Origin: RUG11237 sp050874665
Lineage (GTDB): Bacteria > Bacillota > Clostridia > Lachnospirales > Lachnospiraceae
Reading direction: 5' to 3'
NCBI GenBank assembly: GCA_050874665.1
Contig: JBNMLC010000002.1
Span: 124,001-188,000 of the forward strand
Length of the DNA stretch: 64,000 nt
Of the stretch, positions 1 through 8,990 are shown one piece after another; position 1 is the stretch's first letter; each line of letters begins with the position of its first letter. Position numbers and translations under genes: made by a program. The notes below the pieces were generated by a model that made no database searches, had not been told where the DNA came from, and saw only the letters and a program-made list of their open reading frames with translations.

Positions 1-1
1 G

Positions 2-1174
2 CGGGCGGAAGGTGCCTACTTGTTTGATGTGGATGGCAGAAAATATTTAGATTTTATTGGCTCATGGGGACCAATGATTTTAGGCCATAACCAGAAAGAC
101 GTGTTAGAAAGTGTGCTGGCTGCCTGCAAAGATGGCTTAAGTTTTGGAGCAGCTACAGAACGGGAAGTGGAAATGGCAAAACTGATTAGTCAGATGGTTC
201 CGGCAGTGGAAATGGTTCGCATGGTAAATTCCGGAACAGAAGCAGTGATGAGTGCTGTTCGGGTAGCTCGTGGCTATACAAAGAGAAAGAAAATAGTAAA
301 GTTTGCGGGTTGTTATCACGGACATTCCGACGCTATGCTTGTTTCGGCAGGTTCTGGAGTGATGTCAAGTGGTGTTCCGGACAGCGAGGGCGTTACAAAG
401 GGTTGTACAGAGGATACGGTGAGTGCTGTATATAATGATCTTGCCGGCGTGAAGGAATTATTTGCTTTCATGGGAGAAGAAATTGCGGCAGTTATCGTAG
501 AACCTGTGGGGGCTAACATGGGTGTGGTTCCACCAAAGGAAGGATTTTTAGAAGGACTTCGAAAGATATGTACAGAGTATGGAAGCCTTTTAATCTTTGA
601 CGAAGTGATTACGGGATTTCGTCTGGCGTCCGGCGGTGCCAGCGAGTATTTTCATGTGCGCCCGGATTTACTTACGTTCGGCAAAATTATTGGTGGCGGC
701 ATGCCGGTGGGAGCCTATGGTGGAAGGCGCGATATTATGGAAATGGTTGCACCTTCAGGGCCTGTGTATCAGGCAGGAACCTTAAGTGGAAATCCTGTGG
801 CAATGGCAGCAGGGTTGACACAGCTTACCATATTAAAGAATCACCCAGAAATCTATACTTCATTAAATGAGATGGGTGATTATTTCTTCGGAGGATTACA
901 AAAAATAGTAAAGGAAGCAAAGGCACCCTGCTGTGTAAACCATACGGGCTCTTTGGGCTGCTTGTTCTTTACAAAGGAGCAGGTTACGGATTACACTTCG
1001 GCAAAGACAGCGGATACCGTAAAATATGCAGAATACTTTAAATATATGTTGGAACATGGTGTGAATCTGGCACCAGCCCAATTTGAAGCAATGTTTTTGT
1101 CTGCGGCACACAAAAAAGAAGAATTGGATTATGTACTAGAACTGGTGCAGGATTATTTTCAAGGGAAAGAATAG
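2..1174 (+). CDS. hemL: Glutamate-1-semialdehyde 2,1-aminomutase (5'-truncated by window)
   Basis: PLP-dependent aminomutase that converts glutamate-1-semialdehyde to 5-aminolevulinate, the first tetrapyrrole precursor, in the cytosol. The frame is open from base 2, reading RAEGAY before LFDVDGRKYLDF, so the true start lies left of the window and roughly 35-45 residues are missing. The PLP-binding lysine sits in TFGKIIGGGMPVGAYGG (codon at 683-685). IVEPVGANMG and IFDEVITGFR are the family's cofactor-binding stretches. It ends 3 bp before cobT, so the two are probably co-transcribed and hemL supplies precursor to the corrin pathway. Close relatives are other class III aminotransferases, but the motif set is typical of GSAM. 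Confidence 0.95.
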   Translation, partial: RAEGAYLFDVDGRKYLDFIGSWGPMILGHNQKDVLESVLAACKDGLSFGAATEREVEMAKLISQMVPAVEMVRMVNSGTEAVMSAVRVARGYTKRKKIVKFAGCYHGHSDAMLVSAGSGVMSSGVPDSEGVTKGCTEDTVSAVYNDLAGVKELFAFMGEEIAAVIVEPVGANMGVVPPKEGFLEGLRKICTEYGSLLIFDEVITGFRLASGGASEYFHVRPDLLTFGKIIGGGMPVGAYGGRRDIMEMVAPSGPVYQAGTLSGNPVAMAAGLTQLTILKNHPEIYTSLNEMGDYFFGGLQKIVKEAKAPCCVNHTGSLGCLFFTKEQVTDYTSAKTADTVKYAEYFKYMLEHGVNLAPAQFEAMFLSAAHKKEELDYVLELVQDYFQGKE

Positions 1175-1177
1175 CAG

Positions 1178-2296
1178 ATGGAAGAAAAGACAATAGAAAG
1201 AATGCTGGCACAAAGCAAACCAGTTTCTCTGGAAACTTTAAAGGCGGCAAAAGAGCACTGGAATAAACTTGCAAAGCCATTGTATGGTCTTGGAAAATTA
1301 GAAACGATAATCAGTCGTATGGCAGCAATCCAGGGGAACAGTAGTAAAGTATTGACAAGTAAGGCGGCATTGGTGATTATGTGTGCAGACCACGGAGTAG
1401 TTGCAGAGGGCGTTACACAGACCGGTTATGAAATCACTAAGGTAGTTACGGATAATTTTGTACAAGCAAAAAGTAGTGCGGCTATTATGGCAAAAGAGGC
1501 CGGCGTGGATATATTTCCGGTAGATATTGGAATCAATTGTGCCCCTTATCAGGGAAATGAATTAAAACGAGGAAGCATATTAAATAGAAAGATTGCAAGA
1601 GGCAGTGGAAATATTGCAAAAGAACCGGCAATGAATGAGGAAGAATGCAGACAGGCACTGGTTACAGGCATTCAATTGGCAGGTCAGTTAAAGGATATGG
1701 GATATCATATGATTGTTACCGGAGAAATGGGAATTGGAAATACCACACCTAGTAGTGCGTTGGCATCTCTTCTTTTGCAGCAGCCGGCAGAGAAAATGAC
1801 AGGAAGGGGTGCAGGACTTTCAAAAGAGGGAATGGAGCGGAAAAAGACTGTAGTGCAGACGGCCCTGAAACGTTATGAAAGCCAGAGAAAGACGGGAGAT
1901 GCCATAGAAATGCTGGCACATTTGGGAGGCTATGATATTGCAGGAATGACCGGATTATTTTTAGGGGGATATATTCACAAGCTTCCTGTCCTGATTGATG
2001 GGTTTATTTCTGCGGTTTCTGCATTGTGTGCAGTAGAAATTTTTCCCAAAGTAAAGTCTTGTATGTTTGCGAGTCATGTTTCAAAAGAGCCGGCAGGGGA
2101 ACTTGTGCTAAAAGCATTAGGATTAGAGCCGGTGGTTACCGCGGATATGTGTCTTGGAGAAGGCACAGGAGCACTGACGATGGTTCCCATGATTCGAATG
2201 GCAGCCGAAGTATATAATAAAATGGAAGTGTTTGAAGATACGGTTATTGCGCCATATGAAGATTATTCAGATGAAGGCAAAATAACGGATGAGTGA
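1178..2296 (+). CDS. cobT: Nicotinate-nucleotide--dimethylbenzimidazole phosphoribosyltransferase
   Basis: Transfers phosphoribose from nicotinate mononucleotide to the lower-ligand base, giving alpha-ribazole phosphate for the cobalamin nucleotide loop. The 372-residue protein is close to the family length of about 350. It contains the family stretches ADHGVVAEGVTQ, GEMGIGNTTPSSAL and, near the C terminus, LGEGTGA, which carries the catalytic glutamate. The ATG lies 3 bp after the hemL stop, which suggests translational coupling. The roughly 20 residues after LGEGTGALTMVP are a short acidic tail. Confidence 0.95.
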   Translation: MEEKTIERMLAQSKPVSLETLKAAKEHWNKLAKPLYGLGKLETIISRMAAIQGNSSKVLTSKAALVIMCADHGVVAEGVTQTGYEITKVVTDNFVQAKSSAAIMAKEAGVDIFPVDIGINCAPYQGNELKRGSILNRKIARGSGNIAKEPAMNEEECRQALVTGIQLAGQLKDMGYHMIVTGEMGIGNTTPSSALASLLLQQPAEKMTGRGAGLSKEGMERKKTVVQTALKRYESQRKTGDAIEMLAHLGGYDIAGMTGLFLGGYIHKLPVLIDGFISAVSALCAVEIFPKVKSCMFASHVSKEPAGELVLKALGLEPVVTADMCLGEGTGALTMVPMIRMAAEVYNKMEVFEDTVIAPYEDYSDEGKITDE

Positions 2297-2305
2297 GGTA
2301 AAGCA

Positions 2306-2818
2306 ATGTATTTTCCTATGTTTGTGTCCTTAGACAAGAAAAAATGTATCGTGATTGGCGGAGGAAAGATTGCCGCCCGCAGAGTGCGGACGCTTTTGGA
2401 CTTTTGTAATGATATAACAGTTATCGCTCCGAGGGTTTGTCCGGAAATGGAAGAGTTAATCAAAGAAGAAAAAGTCTGTTATTGCTGCAGGAATTATCAG
2501 CAGGGAGATGGAAAAGATGCTTTTTTGGTAGTAGTAGCCACAAATAATCGTATGGTAAACCGACAGGCAGGGGAGGAAGCAAAGCACGTTGGAGCCTTTG
2601 TGTCAGTGGCAGACTGTAAAGAGGAATGCAACTTTTTCTTTCCGGGAGTAGCAACGCAGAAAGAAAGCGGAGCAGTGATAGGGGTGTGTGCCAGTGGGAA
2701 GAATCATTCTCTTGCCAAAAAGCTGACAAAGCAGTGCAGGGCGCTCCTAGACGGTACAGCTTCTTCCTCGGAGAGTAGAGGAAACATGAGTGCAAACGAT
2801 ATGTCACATGGAAAGTAA
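2306..2818 (+). CDS. Precorrin-2 dehydrogenase / siroheme-type NAD-binding domain protein
   Basis: Related to the N-terminal part of CysG and to Met8/SirC, which oxidise precorrin-2 to sirohydrochlorin with NAD+. The Rossmann glycine-rich motif is GGGKIAARRV at residues 18-27. The conserved acidic/Phe segment appears as VADCKEECNFFFPG. At 170 residues it is shorter than typical Met8/SirC proteins (200-220), so the C-terminal dimerisation domain is mostly absent. It lies 9 bp after cobT and its last 15 bases overlap the 3' end of convergent cbiJ. Its product, sirohydrochlorin, is the substrate of CbiK encoded downstream. Whether it also chelates a metal cannot be told from sequence. Confidence 0.85.
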   Translation: MYFPMFVSLDKKKCIVIGGGKIAARRVRTLLDFCNDITVIAPRVCPEMEELIKEEKVCYCCRNYQQGDGKDAFLVVVATNNRMVNRQAGEEAKHVGAFVSVADCKEECNFFFPGVATQKESGAVIGVCASGKNHSLAKKLTKQCRALLDGTASSSESRGNMSANDMSHGK

Positions 2819-3574
2819 GTTATATGCCTGTTCTATGGAAATTCCTTCTGTCTGGAGTGGACGTCCGATGACAACAGCAGGAATCGAAAGCTTGTCTGCA
2901 GCGGCAAGCTTTTCTGGGAAACCACCCTTGTTACCGGAAGACTTTGTCAATAAATAAGAAGCATTTACCTGTTTGAGCATTGCGATGTTTAAATCAGTAG
3001 AAAAGGGACCCTGCATGCAGATTATGTTTTTTGGAGCAAAGCCTTGATTTATCACCATTTGAAGCATATCCGGATTTGGAAGGATTCTGGGATAAATCCG
3101 GTTTTTAAAATCAGGAAGTGCACAGAGAGCGGACAACTCCTTGCTTCCCGTGGTCGCTAAGATATTCCCGGTGGTATGTGAGAAAAAGGAAACAGCTTCT
3201 TGCATGGAGCCTACATTGATTCTGGAAGGATGGACGCAATCGGCTGTGTCAGGAATATCCTGCTCCGGACGTAATACACGATAATAAGGAAGTCTGCAGA
3301 TATCTGCAGCTTTTTTTATATTATTAGAAGCTTCTACGGCGTAAGGGTGGGTTGCATCTAACACGAAGGAAAAATTAAAATCCATCATTAGCTGCTTCAT
3401 TTCATCGACATTCAGGGGCTTAGAGGATACCGTCAAACGTTGATTGGCTGTTAGCAGAGATTTTCCATATTCTGTTGTCACGCAGGCATAAACGTTGTGC
3501 TTCGTGTATGAGAGTGAAAAATTGATTAATTCCCGCCCCTCAGTGGTGCCGGCAAAGATTAAAATAGATTTCAT
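2804..3574 (-). CDS. cbiJ: Cobalt-precorrin-6A reductase
   Basis: Reduces the macrocycle of cobalt-precorrin-6A to 6B. The 256-residue protein starts ILIFAGTTEGRELINF, the nucleotide-binding N terminus of the CobK/CbiJ family. It continues with LDATHPYAVEASNNI and with ILATTGSKELSAL, both conserved in the family. It is the second gene of a leftward pair behind cbiG (gap of 19 bp), opposite in strand to every other corrin gene here. Its 3' end overlaps the precorrin-2 dehydrogenase gene tail to tail. Confidence 0.92.
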   Translation of the reverse strand: MKSILIFAGTTEGRELINFSLSYTKHNVYACVTTEYGKSLLTANQRLTVSSKPLNVDEMKQLMMDFNFSFVLDATHPYAVEASNNIKKAADICRLPYYRVLRPEQDIPDTADCVHPSRINVGSMQEAVSFFSHTTGNILATTGSKELSALCALPDFKNRIYPRILPNPDMLQMVINQGFAPKNIICMQGPFSTDLNIAMLKQVNASYLLTKSSGNKGGFPEKLAAADKLSIPAVVIGRPLQTEGISIEQAYNLLSM

Positions 3575-3593
3575 AACTTCTCCTTTCCTAACG

Positions 3594-4691
3594 TTAAAAT
3601 TTTATTTCGGGCAGACGCACAGCAACGGCTACAGTTACACCGTGGGAAGCATGCTTCGGAATATACAGCTTAGCTGAGCTGCAGGCAGCCAGAGCAGCCC
3701 GTTCACAGACATTATCTACACCGGTAACATTTTTTACAAAAGCAGAGGTGGAAAAAGCTCCCTGTACTTGAGATAATTGCTCTGCAGAATAGGTAGTAAA
3801 ATTCCAGTGATATTTTTGACAAAATTCTAACAATCCCGGCTCCTGAGATTTTAAATCAATGCTTGCTACTTGAAAAACAGCCCGCATATCAAGTGCATAT
3901 TCTTTAAAAACAGAAAATACACAATCCTCAATTTGTTTGCAGGTGATTCCCTTGCGGCAGCCGATTCCTAATATGAAAGCTCTGGGAATTAAGTATAGGA
4001 TACGGCTGCAATCCATGAGAGAATTCAAGGGTGTATGAGTGGCGGATATCTGTATGAGATAGTCCGGTAAAAATGTATGGTCAGAGGAGAGTAAGGTAAG
4101 TGAGGTGGGAATCTCTTTTTTTGGGAGCTTTCGTAAAGGAGATTGCGAGCAAATGCCCACTTTTTTCTGTTCTAGCAGTGCAGCAGAAATCTTTTTGGCA
4201 AGCGTCAGGTCATCGATGATAAGGTTGTTTTTTGCCGCAAAGGTGTCTACTGCAAAAAGGTGATTTCTATCGGTGGCGGTGGTAATGACCGGAGTACTGT
4301 TTAAAAATGCAGATAGGGATAAAGCAAGATCGTTGCCCCCGCCGATATGACCGGACAAAATTGGAATCACAAACTCTCCGAGTTCATCTAAGACAAGTAC
4401 GCAAGGGTCAAGTGTTTTATGTTTTAGTAAAGGTGCAATCATTCGAACAGCAATTCCGGCAGCACCGATAAAAATAAGTGCATCTTTACTAAAATATTCC
4501 TTTACATAATCGGCAACCGGCTGGTGATAAGGGCGTAGAACAGAATTTACTTCAGCTTCGGAGCAGAATTTTTCCATAGTATATACAACAACAGAATTTT
4601 TAACATTGTTTTCCAGTGTAGAAAAAAATTCTGCTACCCGCATACCTAGTTTGACACCATTCGGGGTAAAGGTAAAAATAACTGCGTCCAT
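3594..4691 (-). CDS. cbiG: Cobalt-precorrin-5A hydrolase
   Basis: Opens the delta-lactone of cobalt-precorrin-5A, releasing acetaldehyde in the anaerobic pathway. I place the start at 4691 (MDAVIFTFTPNG) because an AGGAGG lies 6 bases upstream at 4698-4703; a longer frame reaching 4748 has no such site. FIGAAGIAVRMIAPLL and PILSGHIGGGNDLALSLSAFL mark the N-terminal and middle domains, and LGIGCRKGITCKQIEDCV starts the C-terminal CbiG domain. Length (365 residues) is normal. It is transcribed leftwards with cbiJ from its own promoter at 4733-4761. Confidence 0.93.
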   Translation of the reverse strand: MDAVIFTFTPNGVKLGMRVAEFFSTLENNVKNSVVVYTMEKFCSEAEVNSVLRPYHQPVADYVKEYFSKDALIFIGAAGIAVRMIAPLLKHKTLDPCVLVLDELGEFVIPILSGHIGGGNDLALSLSAFLNSTPVITTATDRNHLFAVDTFAAKNNLIIDDLTLAKKISAALLEQKKVGICSQSPLRKLPKKEIPTSLTLLSSDHTFLPDYLIQISATHTPLNSLMDCSRILYLIPRAFILGIGCRKGITCKQIEDCVFSVFKEYALDMRAVFQVASIDLKSQEPGLLEFCQKYHWNFTTYSAEQLSQVQGAFSTSAFVKNVTGVDNVCERAALAACSSAKLYIPKHASHGVTVAVAVRLPEIKF

Positions 4692-4732
4692 GTGTTGCCT
4701 CCTGTCTATCTGTTTTTGATGGTTTTGGAGAT

Positions 4733-4761
4733 ATTTTATCACACACAATAAGGCTTTTCAA
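4733..4761 (-). promoter_or_regulatory. Sigma-A promoter for cbiG-cbiJ
   Basis: On the minus strand TTGAAA (4756-4761) is followed after exactly 17 bp by TAAAAT (4733-4738). It is about 40 bp upstream of the cbiG start. I see no B12-box or cobalamin-riboswitch core between this promoter and cbiG. Confidence 0.7.
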
Positions 4762-4778
4762 TGGAATCGAAAACAATG

Positions 4779-4807
4779 TTGCCTGCTATTTTTAAGTATG
4801 TTACAAT
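4779..4807 (+). promoter_or_regulatory. Sigma-A promoter for the DUF1275-cbiK-cbiC operon
   Basis: TTGCCT (4779-4784), 17 bp, TACAAT (4802-4807). The leader to the GTG at 4845 is only about 30 nt, too short for a cobalamin riboswitch. It is arranged back to back with the cbiG promoter. Confidence 0.65.
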
Positions 4808-4844
4808 GAAAAACAGTGGATAGGCAAACAAAGGAAGTGATAAC

Positions 4845-5507
4845 GTGGAACAAAGTAAACAAATGTCAGAGACTCTGCGTCTGGGTGTGATTCTTGCAAT
4901 GTCCGGCGGATTTATGGATGCATATTCTTATCTATACCGTGGTCAGGTATTTGCAAATGCGCAGACAGGAAATCTATTATTACTTGGTGTAAATCTTTCA
5001 GAGCAAAACTTTCAGGGGGCATTTTGTTATTTCTGCCCGGTACTTGCGTTTGTGATAGGAATTTTTATATCAGATATTGCACGCCATAAGATAAAGGCAG
5101 AAGGACGTCTGCACTGGAGACAGATTGCGGTGCTGATTGAAGCAGTTGTACTGTTTTCTGTTGCTTTTATCTCTCAAAAGTATAATCTGGTGGCAAATAG
5201 TATGACATCGTTGGCTTGCGGTATACAAGTAGAAAGCTTTCGTAAAATAAGGGGAAATGGAATTGCAACGACAATGTGTATTGGAAATTTACGAAGTGGA
5301 ACACAGAACCTATGTGATTACATTTTTAAAAGAGAGAAAACAAATTTAGAAAAGGCATTGCTGTATTATGGAATTATCCTATGCTTTGTGTCAGGGGCAG
5401 TGATAGGAAGCATTGCAATCAGATGGTTGCAGGCAAAAGCCATTTTAATTTGTTCTATTGTATTATTTGTAGCGTTTCTGATGATGTTTGTGGAAGATGT
5501 AGAGTGA
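4845..5507 (+). CDS. DUF1275 (YoaK-like) integral membrane protein
   Basis: 220-residue polytopic membrane protein of the YoaK/DUF1275 family, whose function is not established. ILAMSGGFMDAYSYLYRGQVFANAQTGN matches the family's N-terminal signature (GxxDAxsyl...G.fva.qTGN; shown here only as a pattern). About six hydrophobic segments follow. The GTG start has an AAGGAAG 7 bases upstream. It is the first gene of the main corrin operon, 46 bp before cbiK, so a link to cobalt or corrinoid traffic is possible, but that is inference from position only. Confidence 0.85.
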   Translation: MEQSKQMSETLRLGVILAMSGGFMDAYSYLYRGQVFANAQTGNLLLLGVNLSEQNFQGAFCYFCPVLAFVIGIFISDIARHKIKAEGRLHWRQIAVLIEAVVLFSVAFISQKYNLVANSMTSLACGIQVESFRKIRGNGIATTMCIGNLRSGTQNLCDYIFKREKTNLEKALLYYGIILCFVSGAVIGSIAIRWLQAKAILICSIVLFVAFLMMFVEDVE

Positions 5508-5553
5508 GCTGCAGAGATATCTGAAAAGGCATAGTTGGCAGGAGGCAGATGTA

Positions 5554-6330
5554 ATGAACGGGAAAGCGATTCTTGTGGTGAGCTTTGGAAGCAGTCACGG
5601 GGATTCCAGGAAAAAAACGATTGAGGCTATAGAACAAAGAATTGCAGAAGAATTCAAAGACTACAAAATATATCGTGCATTTACAAGTAATGTGATTATT
5701 CGAAAACTGGCAAAGTCCGGGGTATGCATTATGTCAGTAAAAGAGGCACTAGAACAAATAAAAGCAGATGGAATCAAAGAACTGATTGTGCAGCCGACGC
5801 ATGTGATTCATGGAATAGAAAATGACAGGATGCAGGAAGACATCAAAGCAGTTGTAAAAGATTTTCAAAGAGTAGTGGTAGGAAATCCGTTGCTTCATGA
5901 TACACAGGATTATAAAAAGCTGGCACAGGCAGTACTAGAGGATAATCCTATTTCCGAGGACGAAATCCTTATGTTGATGGGGCACGGGACAAGTCACTAT
6001 AGCAATTCTGCGTATCCTGCATTGGAATATGTATTTAAAGAAATGGGATATTCCAATGTTTTGATTGGAACCATAGATGGATATCCAACCTTTGAAGAGG
6101 CAATGAAACAGTTAGAAAGAACGAACAAAAAGAAGGTAATACTACTTCCGCTGATGATCGTAGCAGGAGCGCATGCAAATAATGATATGGCAGGAAAAAA
6201 AGATTCGTGGTGCAGTCGGTTAGAACAAGAAGGATATCAGGTTGTATGTCGAATGAAAGGTCTGGGGGAATTAGAGGGCGTGCAGAAACAATTTATAGAG
6301 CATGTAAAGGCAGCTAAAGGCATAGCGTAG
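5554..6330 (+). CDS. cbiK: Sirohydrochlorin cobaltochelatase (anaerobic)
   Basis: Inserts Co2+ into sirohydrochlorin, the committing step of the early-cobalt pathway. The protein begins GKAILVVSFGSSHGDSR, the CbiK N terminus, and has LMGHGTSHYSNSAYPAL with the metal-binding histidine region. A second histidine-containing stretch is LPLMIVAGAHANNDM. Length (258 residues) fits the ATP-independent CbiK class. No signal peptide is seen, unlike periplasmic CbiK-P. The start has AGGAGG 10 bases upstream (5538-5543). Confidence 0.95.
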   Translation: MNGKAILVVSFGSSHGDSRKKTIEAIEQRIAEEFKDYKIYRAFTSNVIIRKLAKSGVCIMSVKEALEQIKADGIKELIVQPTHVIHGIENDRMQEDIKAVVKDFQRVVVGNPLLHDTQDYKKLAQAVLEDNPISEDEILMLMGHGTSHYSNSAYPALEYVFKEMGYSNVLIGTIDGYPTFEEAMKQLERTNKKKVILLPLMIVAGAHANNDMAGKKDSWCSRLEQEGYQVVCRMKGLGELEGVQKQFIEHVKAAKGIA

Positions 6331-6342
6331 GTAAGTAATAAG

Positions 6343-7467
6343 ATGGAAAAGAGAAAATTGCGAAGCGGATATACGACAGGCACTTGCGCCGCTATCGCTG
6401 CGAAAGCAGCAGCAAAAATGATTTTTGAACAGAAAGATATCGAGCAGGAAACGATTATTACGCCAAAGCAGGTAAAAATTCAAACTTTGATTAGAGATTG
6501 TAAATGGCAGAGCAAACAGGCCTCCTGTGCTGTGAAAAAAGATGCCGGAGATGATCCTGATGTGACGAATGGTATTCTGGTGTATGCACAAGTTTCGTTA
6601 AAAAAAGAGCCATATATTGTGATTGATGGTGGAATTGGTGTTGGCAGGGTCACTAAAAAGGGGCTTTGGCAGGCAGTTGGAGAAGCTGCCATTAATAAAG
6701 TTCCAAGACAAATGATTACAATGGCAGTAAAAGAAGTGTTTGAGGAATATGGGTATGAAGGTGGTGCTGAAGTTATCATTTCTATTCCAATGGGAGAAGA
6801 AATCGCTAAAAAAACTTTTAATGAAAGACTTGGAATTATAGGTGGACTTTCTATTCTTGGAACGAGTGGAATTGTAGAACCAATGAGCGAACAGGCATTG
6901 ATTGATACCATTCATGTAGAAATGAATGTTGCAGCGGAAAACAATCAGGGAATCTTATTGGTAACGCCCGGAAATTACGGAGCAGATTTTGTACGTGAGA
7001 AGCTGCACCTTTCTTTGGAATATGCTGTAAAATGCAGCAATTATTTAGGAGAAATGATGGACTATGCCAAAGAAATCAATGTGCAGAAAATTCTTTTGGT
7101 CGGGCATGTGGGAAAATTGATTAAACTGGCAGGAAATATTATGAACACCCATTCCCATATGGCGGACTGCCGTATGGAAATTCTTGGTGTACATGCTGCT
7201 ATGGCAGGAGCAGAAGCAGCCACCATAAAAAAGATTATGGAGTGTATTTCTACAGATGAGGCAATCAGAATCATGAAAGAACAGAAAATTTTTTTGGATG
7301 CTATGAAAAGTATTATGCAAAAAATCCAATATTATACGGGTTTACGCTCTGAGAATAAGTACGAAATAGAAATTGTCATGTTTTCTAATGAGTGGGGGAT
7401 TCTGGGTCAGACTTTGGAAGCAGAAACATTGGTAGAGGACATACGACACATACAGTCAAAAAGGTAA
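6343..7467 (+). CDS. cbiD: Cobalt-precorrin-5B C1-methyltransferase
   Basis: SAM-dependent methylation at C-1, specific to the anaerobic pathway. LRSGYTTGTCAAIAAKAAA at the N terminus is the hallmark of CbiD. DGGIGVGRVTKKGL and GGLSILGTSGIVEPMSEQAL are further conserved blocks, and NTHSHMAD lies in the C-terminal part. The 374 residues match the family. It sits 12 bp behind cbiK. Confidence 0.96.
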   Translation: MEKRKLRSGYTTGTCAAIAAKAAAKMIFEQKDIEQETIITPKQVKIQTLIRDCKWQSKQASCAVKKDAGDDPDVTNGILVYAQVSLKKEPYIVIDGGIGVGRVTKKGLWQAVGEAAINKVPRQMITMAVKEVFEEYGYEGGAEVIISIPMGEEIAKKTFNERLGIIGGLSILGTSGIVEPMSEQALIDTIHVEMNVAAENNQGILLVTPGNYGADFVREKLHLSLEYAVKCSNYLGEMMDYAKEINVQKILLVGHVGKLIKLAGNIMNTHSHMADCRMEILGVHAAMAGAEAATIKKIMECISTDEAIRIMKEQKIFLDAMKSIMQKIQYYTGLRSENKYEIEIVMFSNEWGILGQTLEAETLVEDIRHIQSKR

Positions 7468-7480
7468 GCAAGGAGAAAAT

Positions 7481-8218
7481 ATGAGTGGAATATTATATGG
7501 TATCGGAACCGGACCGGGAGATGCGGAATTAATGACCTTAAAGGCAGTAAAACGTTTAAAGCAGGTGGATATGATTGCTCTTCCCATTTCGGATAAGACA
7601 TTCCCCAAAACGGTGGCAGGCAAAGCACAGGAATTAGGAACGGCAGCAAAGTATATACAAAATGCTACCGCCTTTCAGATTGCATATCAAAACGTACCGG
7701 AAATGCTCCAAAAAGAATTTCTGTTGCTTCCCATGCCAATGAGGAAAGAAAAGGAAATTTTAAGGAAAATACACGATAAAGCAGCAGAGGCAGTAGCAGA
7801 AAAACTTTTGGAGGGAAAAAGTATCGGCTTTCTGACTTTGGGAGATCCTACGATTTATTCTACCTATCTATACATTCACAACCGCATTGTAGCAAAAGGA
7901 TTTAACGCAGAAATGATCAATGGAATCCCGTCTTTTTGTGCGGCAGCGGCAAAATTAAATACAGGGCTTGTGGCAAATAAGGATATGCTTCATATTTTTC
8001 CGGCTTCTTATGGAATACAGGAGTTAGAACAATATCCAGGTACGAAGGTGTTAATGAAATCAGGGAAAAAGCTTTCCAAAGTAAAGGAAGAATTAACAAA
8101 GACCAGGCAAAAAGTAATGATGGTGGAAAACTGCGGAATGACTGGAGAAAAGGTATATCAAGATATTTCAAAAATACCGGATCAAGGAAGCTATTATTCA
8201 TTAATTGTTGTAAAATAA
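7481..8218 (+). CDS. cbiL: Cobalt-precorrin-2 C20-methyltransferase
   Basis: Tetrapyrrole (corrin/porphyrin) methyltransferase that methylates C-20. The SAM-binding motif GIGTGPGDAELMTLKAV is at residues 6-22 and LTLGDPTIYSTYLYIH is the second family block. GIPSFCAAAAKLN follows, as usual for CbiL/CobI. 245 residues. The preferred start has a GGAG eight bases upstream. It is co-directional with short gaps on both sides. Confidence 0.94.
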   Translation: MSGILYGIGTGPGDAELMTLKAVKRLKQVDMIALPISDKTFPKTVAGKAQELGTAAKYIQNATAFQIAYQNVPEMLQKEFLLLPMPMRKEKEILRKIHDKAAEAVAEKLLEGKSIGFLTLGDPTIYSTYLYIHNRIVAKGFNAEMINGIPSFCAAAAKLNTGLVANKDMLHIFPASYGIQELEQYPGTKVLMKSGKKLSKVKEELTKTRQKVMMVENCGMTGEKVYQDISKIPDQGSYYSLIVVK

Positions 8219-8230
8219 GGAGGCGTGATT

Positions 8231-8989
8231 ATGATACATTTTGTAGGTGCAGGCTCAGGTGCCGTGGATTTAATTACGGTTCGTGGAAAACAATTATTAG
8301 AGCAGGCAGATGTAATTATTTATGCAGGCTCTCTGGTAAATCCGGAATTATTAGAATATAAAAAGCAAGACTGCCATGTGTATAACAGCGCTTATATGAC
8401 ATTAGAAGAAGTCATAGAAGTAATGGAGCAGGCAGAAGAGAAAAAGTTACTTACGGTGCGGCTTCATACCGGAGATCCTTGTCTTTACGGTGCAATCAAA
8501 GAACAAATGGACATTTTGGAGGAAAAAAATATTTCATATAAAGTAGTTCCGGGTGTCAGTTCTTTTTGTGGTGCGGCAGCGGCACTCAAGGCAGAATATA
8601 CACTTCCTGGCGTATCCCAATCCGTAGTGATTACCAGAATGGCAGGCAGAACACCGGTGCCTGAGAGAGAAAGCATAAGAAGTTTTGCACAACATAAGGC
8701 AACGATGGTGATTTTTCTTAGTATGTCGTTATTGAAAGAATTACAGCAGGAATTAATCGAAGGCGGTTATGAAAAGGACACACCCGCAGCGATCGTATAT
8801 AAGGCAACCTGGCCGGAGGAACAGGTTTTCCACTGTGAAATCCAGTCTTTGTATCAGACGGCAAAAGAGAATAACATAACTAAGACCGCATTAATTGTGG
8901 TTGGAAATATTTTAGATTCAGGATACGAACGCTCAGAATTATACAATCCTACGTTTACAACAGAATTCCGTCAGGGAAAGGAAGAATAG
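8231..8989 (+). CDS. cbiF: Cobalt-precorrin-4 C11-methyltransferase
   Basis: Methylates C-11. HFVGAGSGAVDLITVRGKQLL is the N-terminal SAM site, with YAGSLVNPELL and RLHTGDPCLYGAIKEQ typical of CbiF/CobM. I choose the ATG at 8231 because the AAGGAGG at 8217-8223 is 7 bases away; the in-frame GTG at 8225 would be one base from it. The CDS is then 252 residues. Confidence 0.95.
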   Translation: MIHFVGAGSGAVDLITVRGKQLLEQADVIIYAGSLVNPELLEYKKQDCHVYNSAYMTLEEVIEVMEQAEEKKLLTVRLHTGDPCLYGAIKEQMDILEEKNISYKVVPGVSSFCGAAAALKAEYTLPGVSQSVVITRMAGRTPVPERESIRSFAQHKATMVIFLSMSLLKELQQELIEGGYEKDTPAAIVYKATWPEEQVFHCEIQSLYQTAKENNITKTALIVVGNILDSGYERSELYNPTFTTEFRQGKEE

Positions 8990-8990
8990 T

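Noticed and set aside
4692..4844. Cobalamin riboswitch for the corrin operons
   Set aside because: No B12-box-like core and the leaders are too short.
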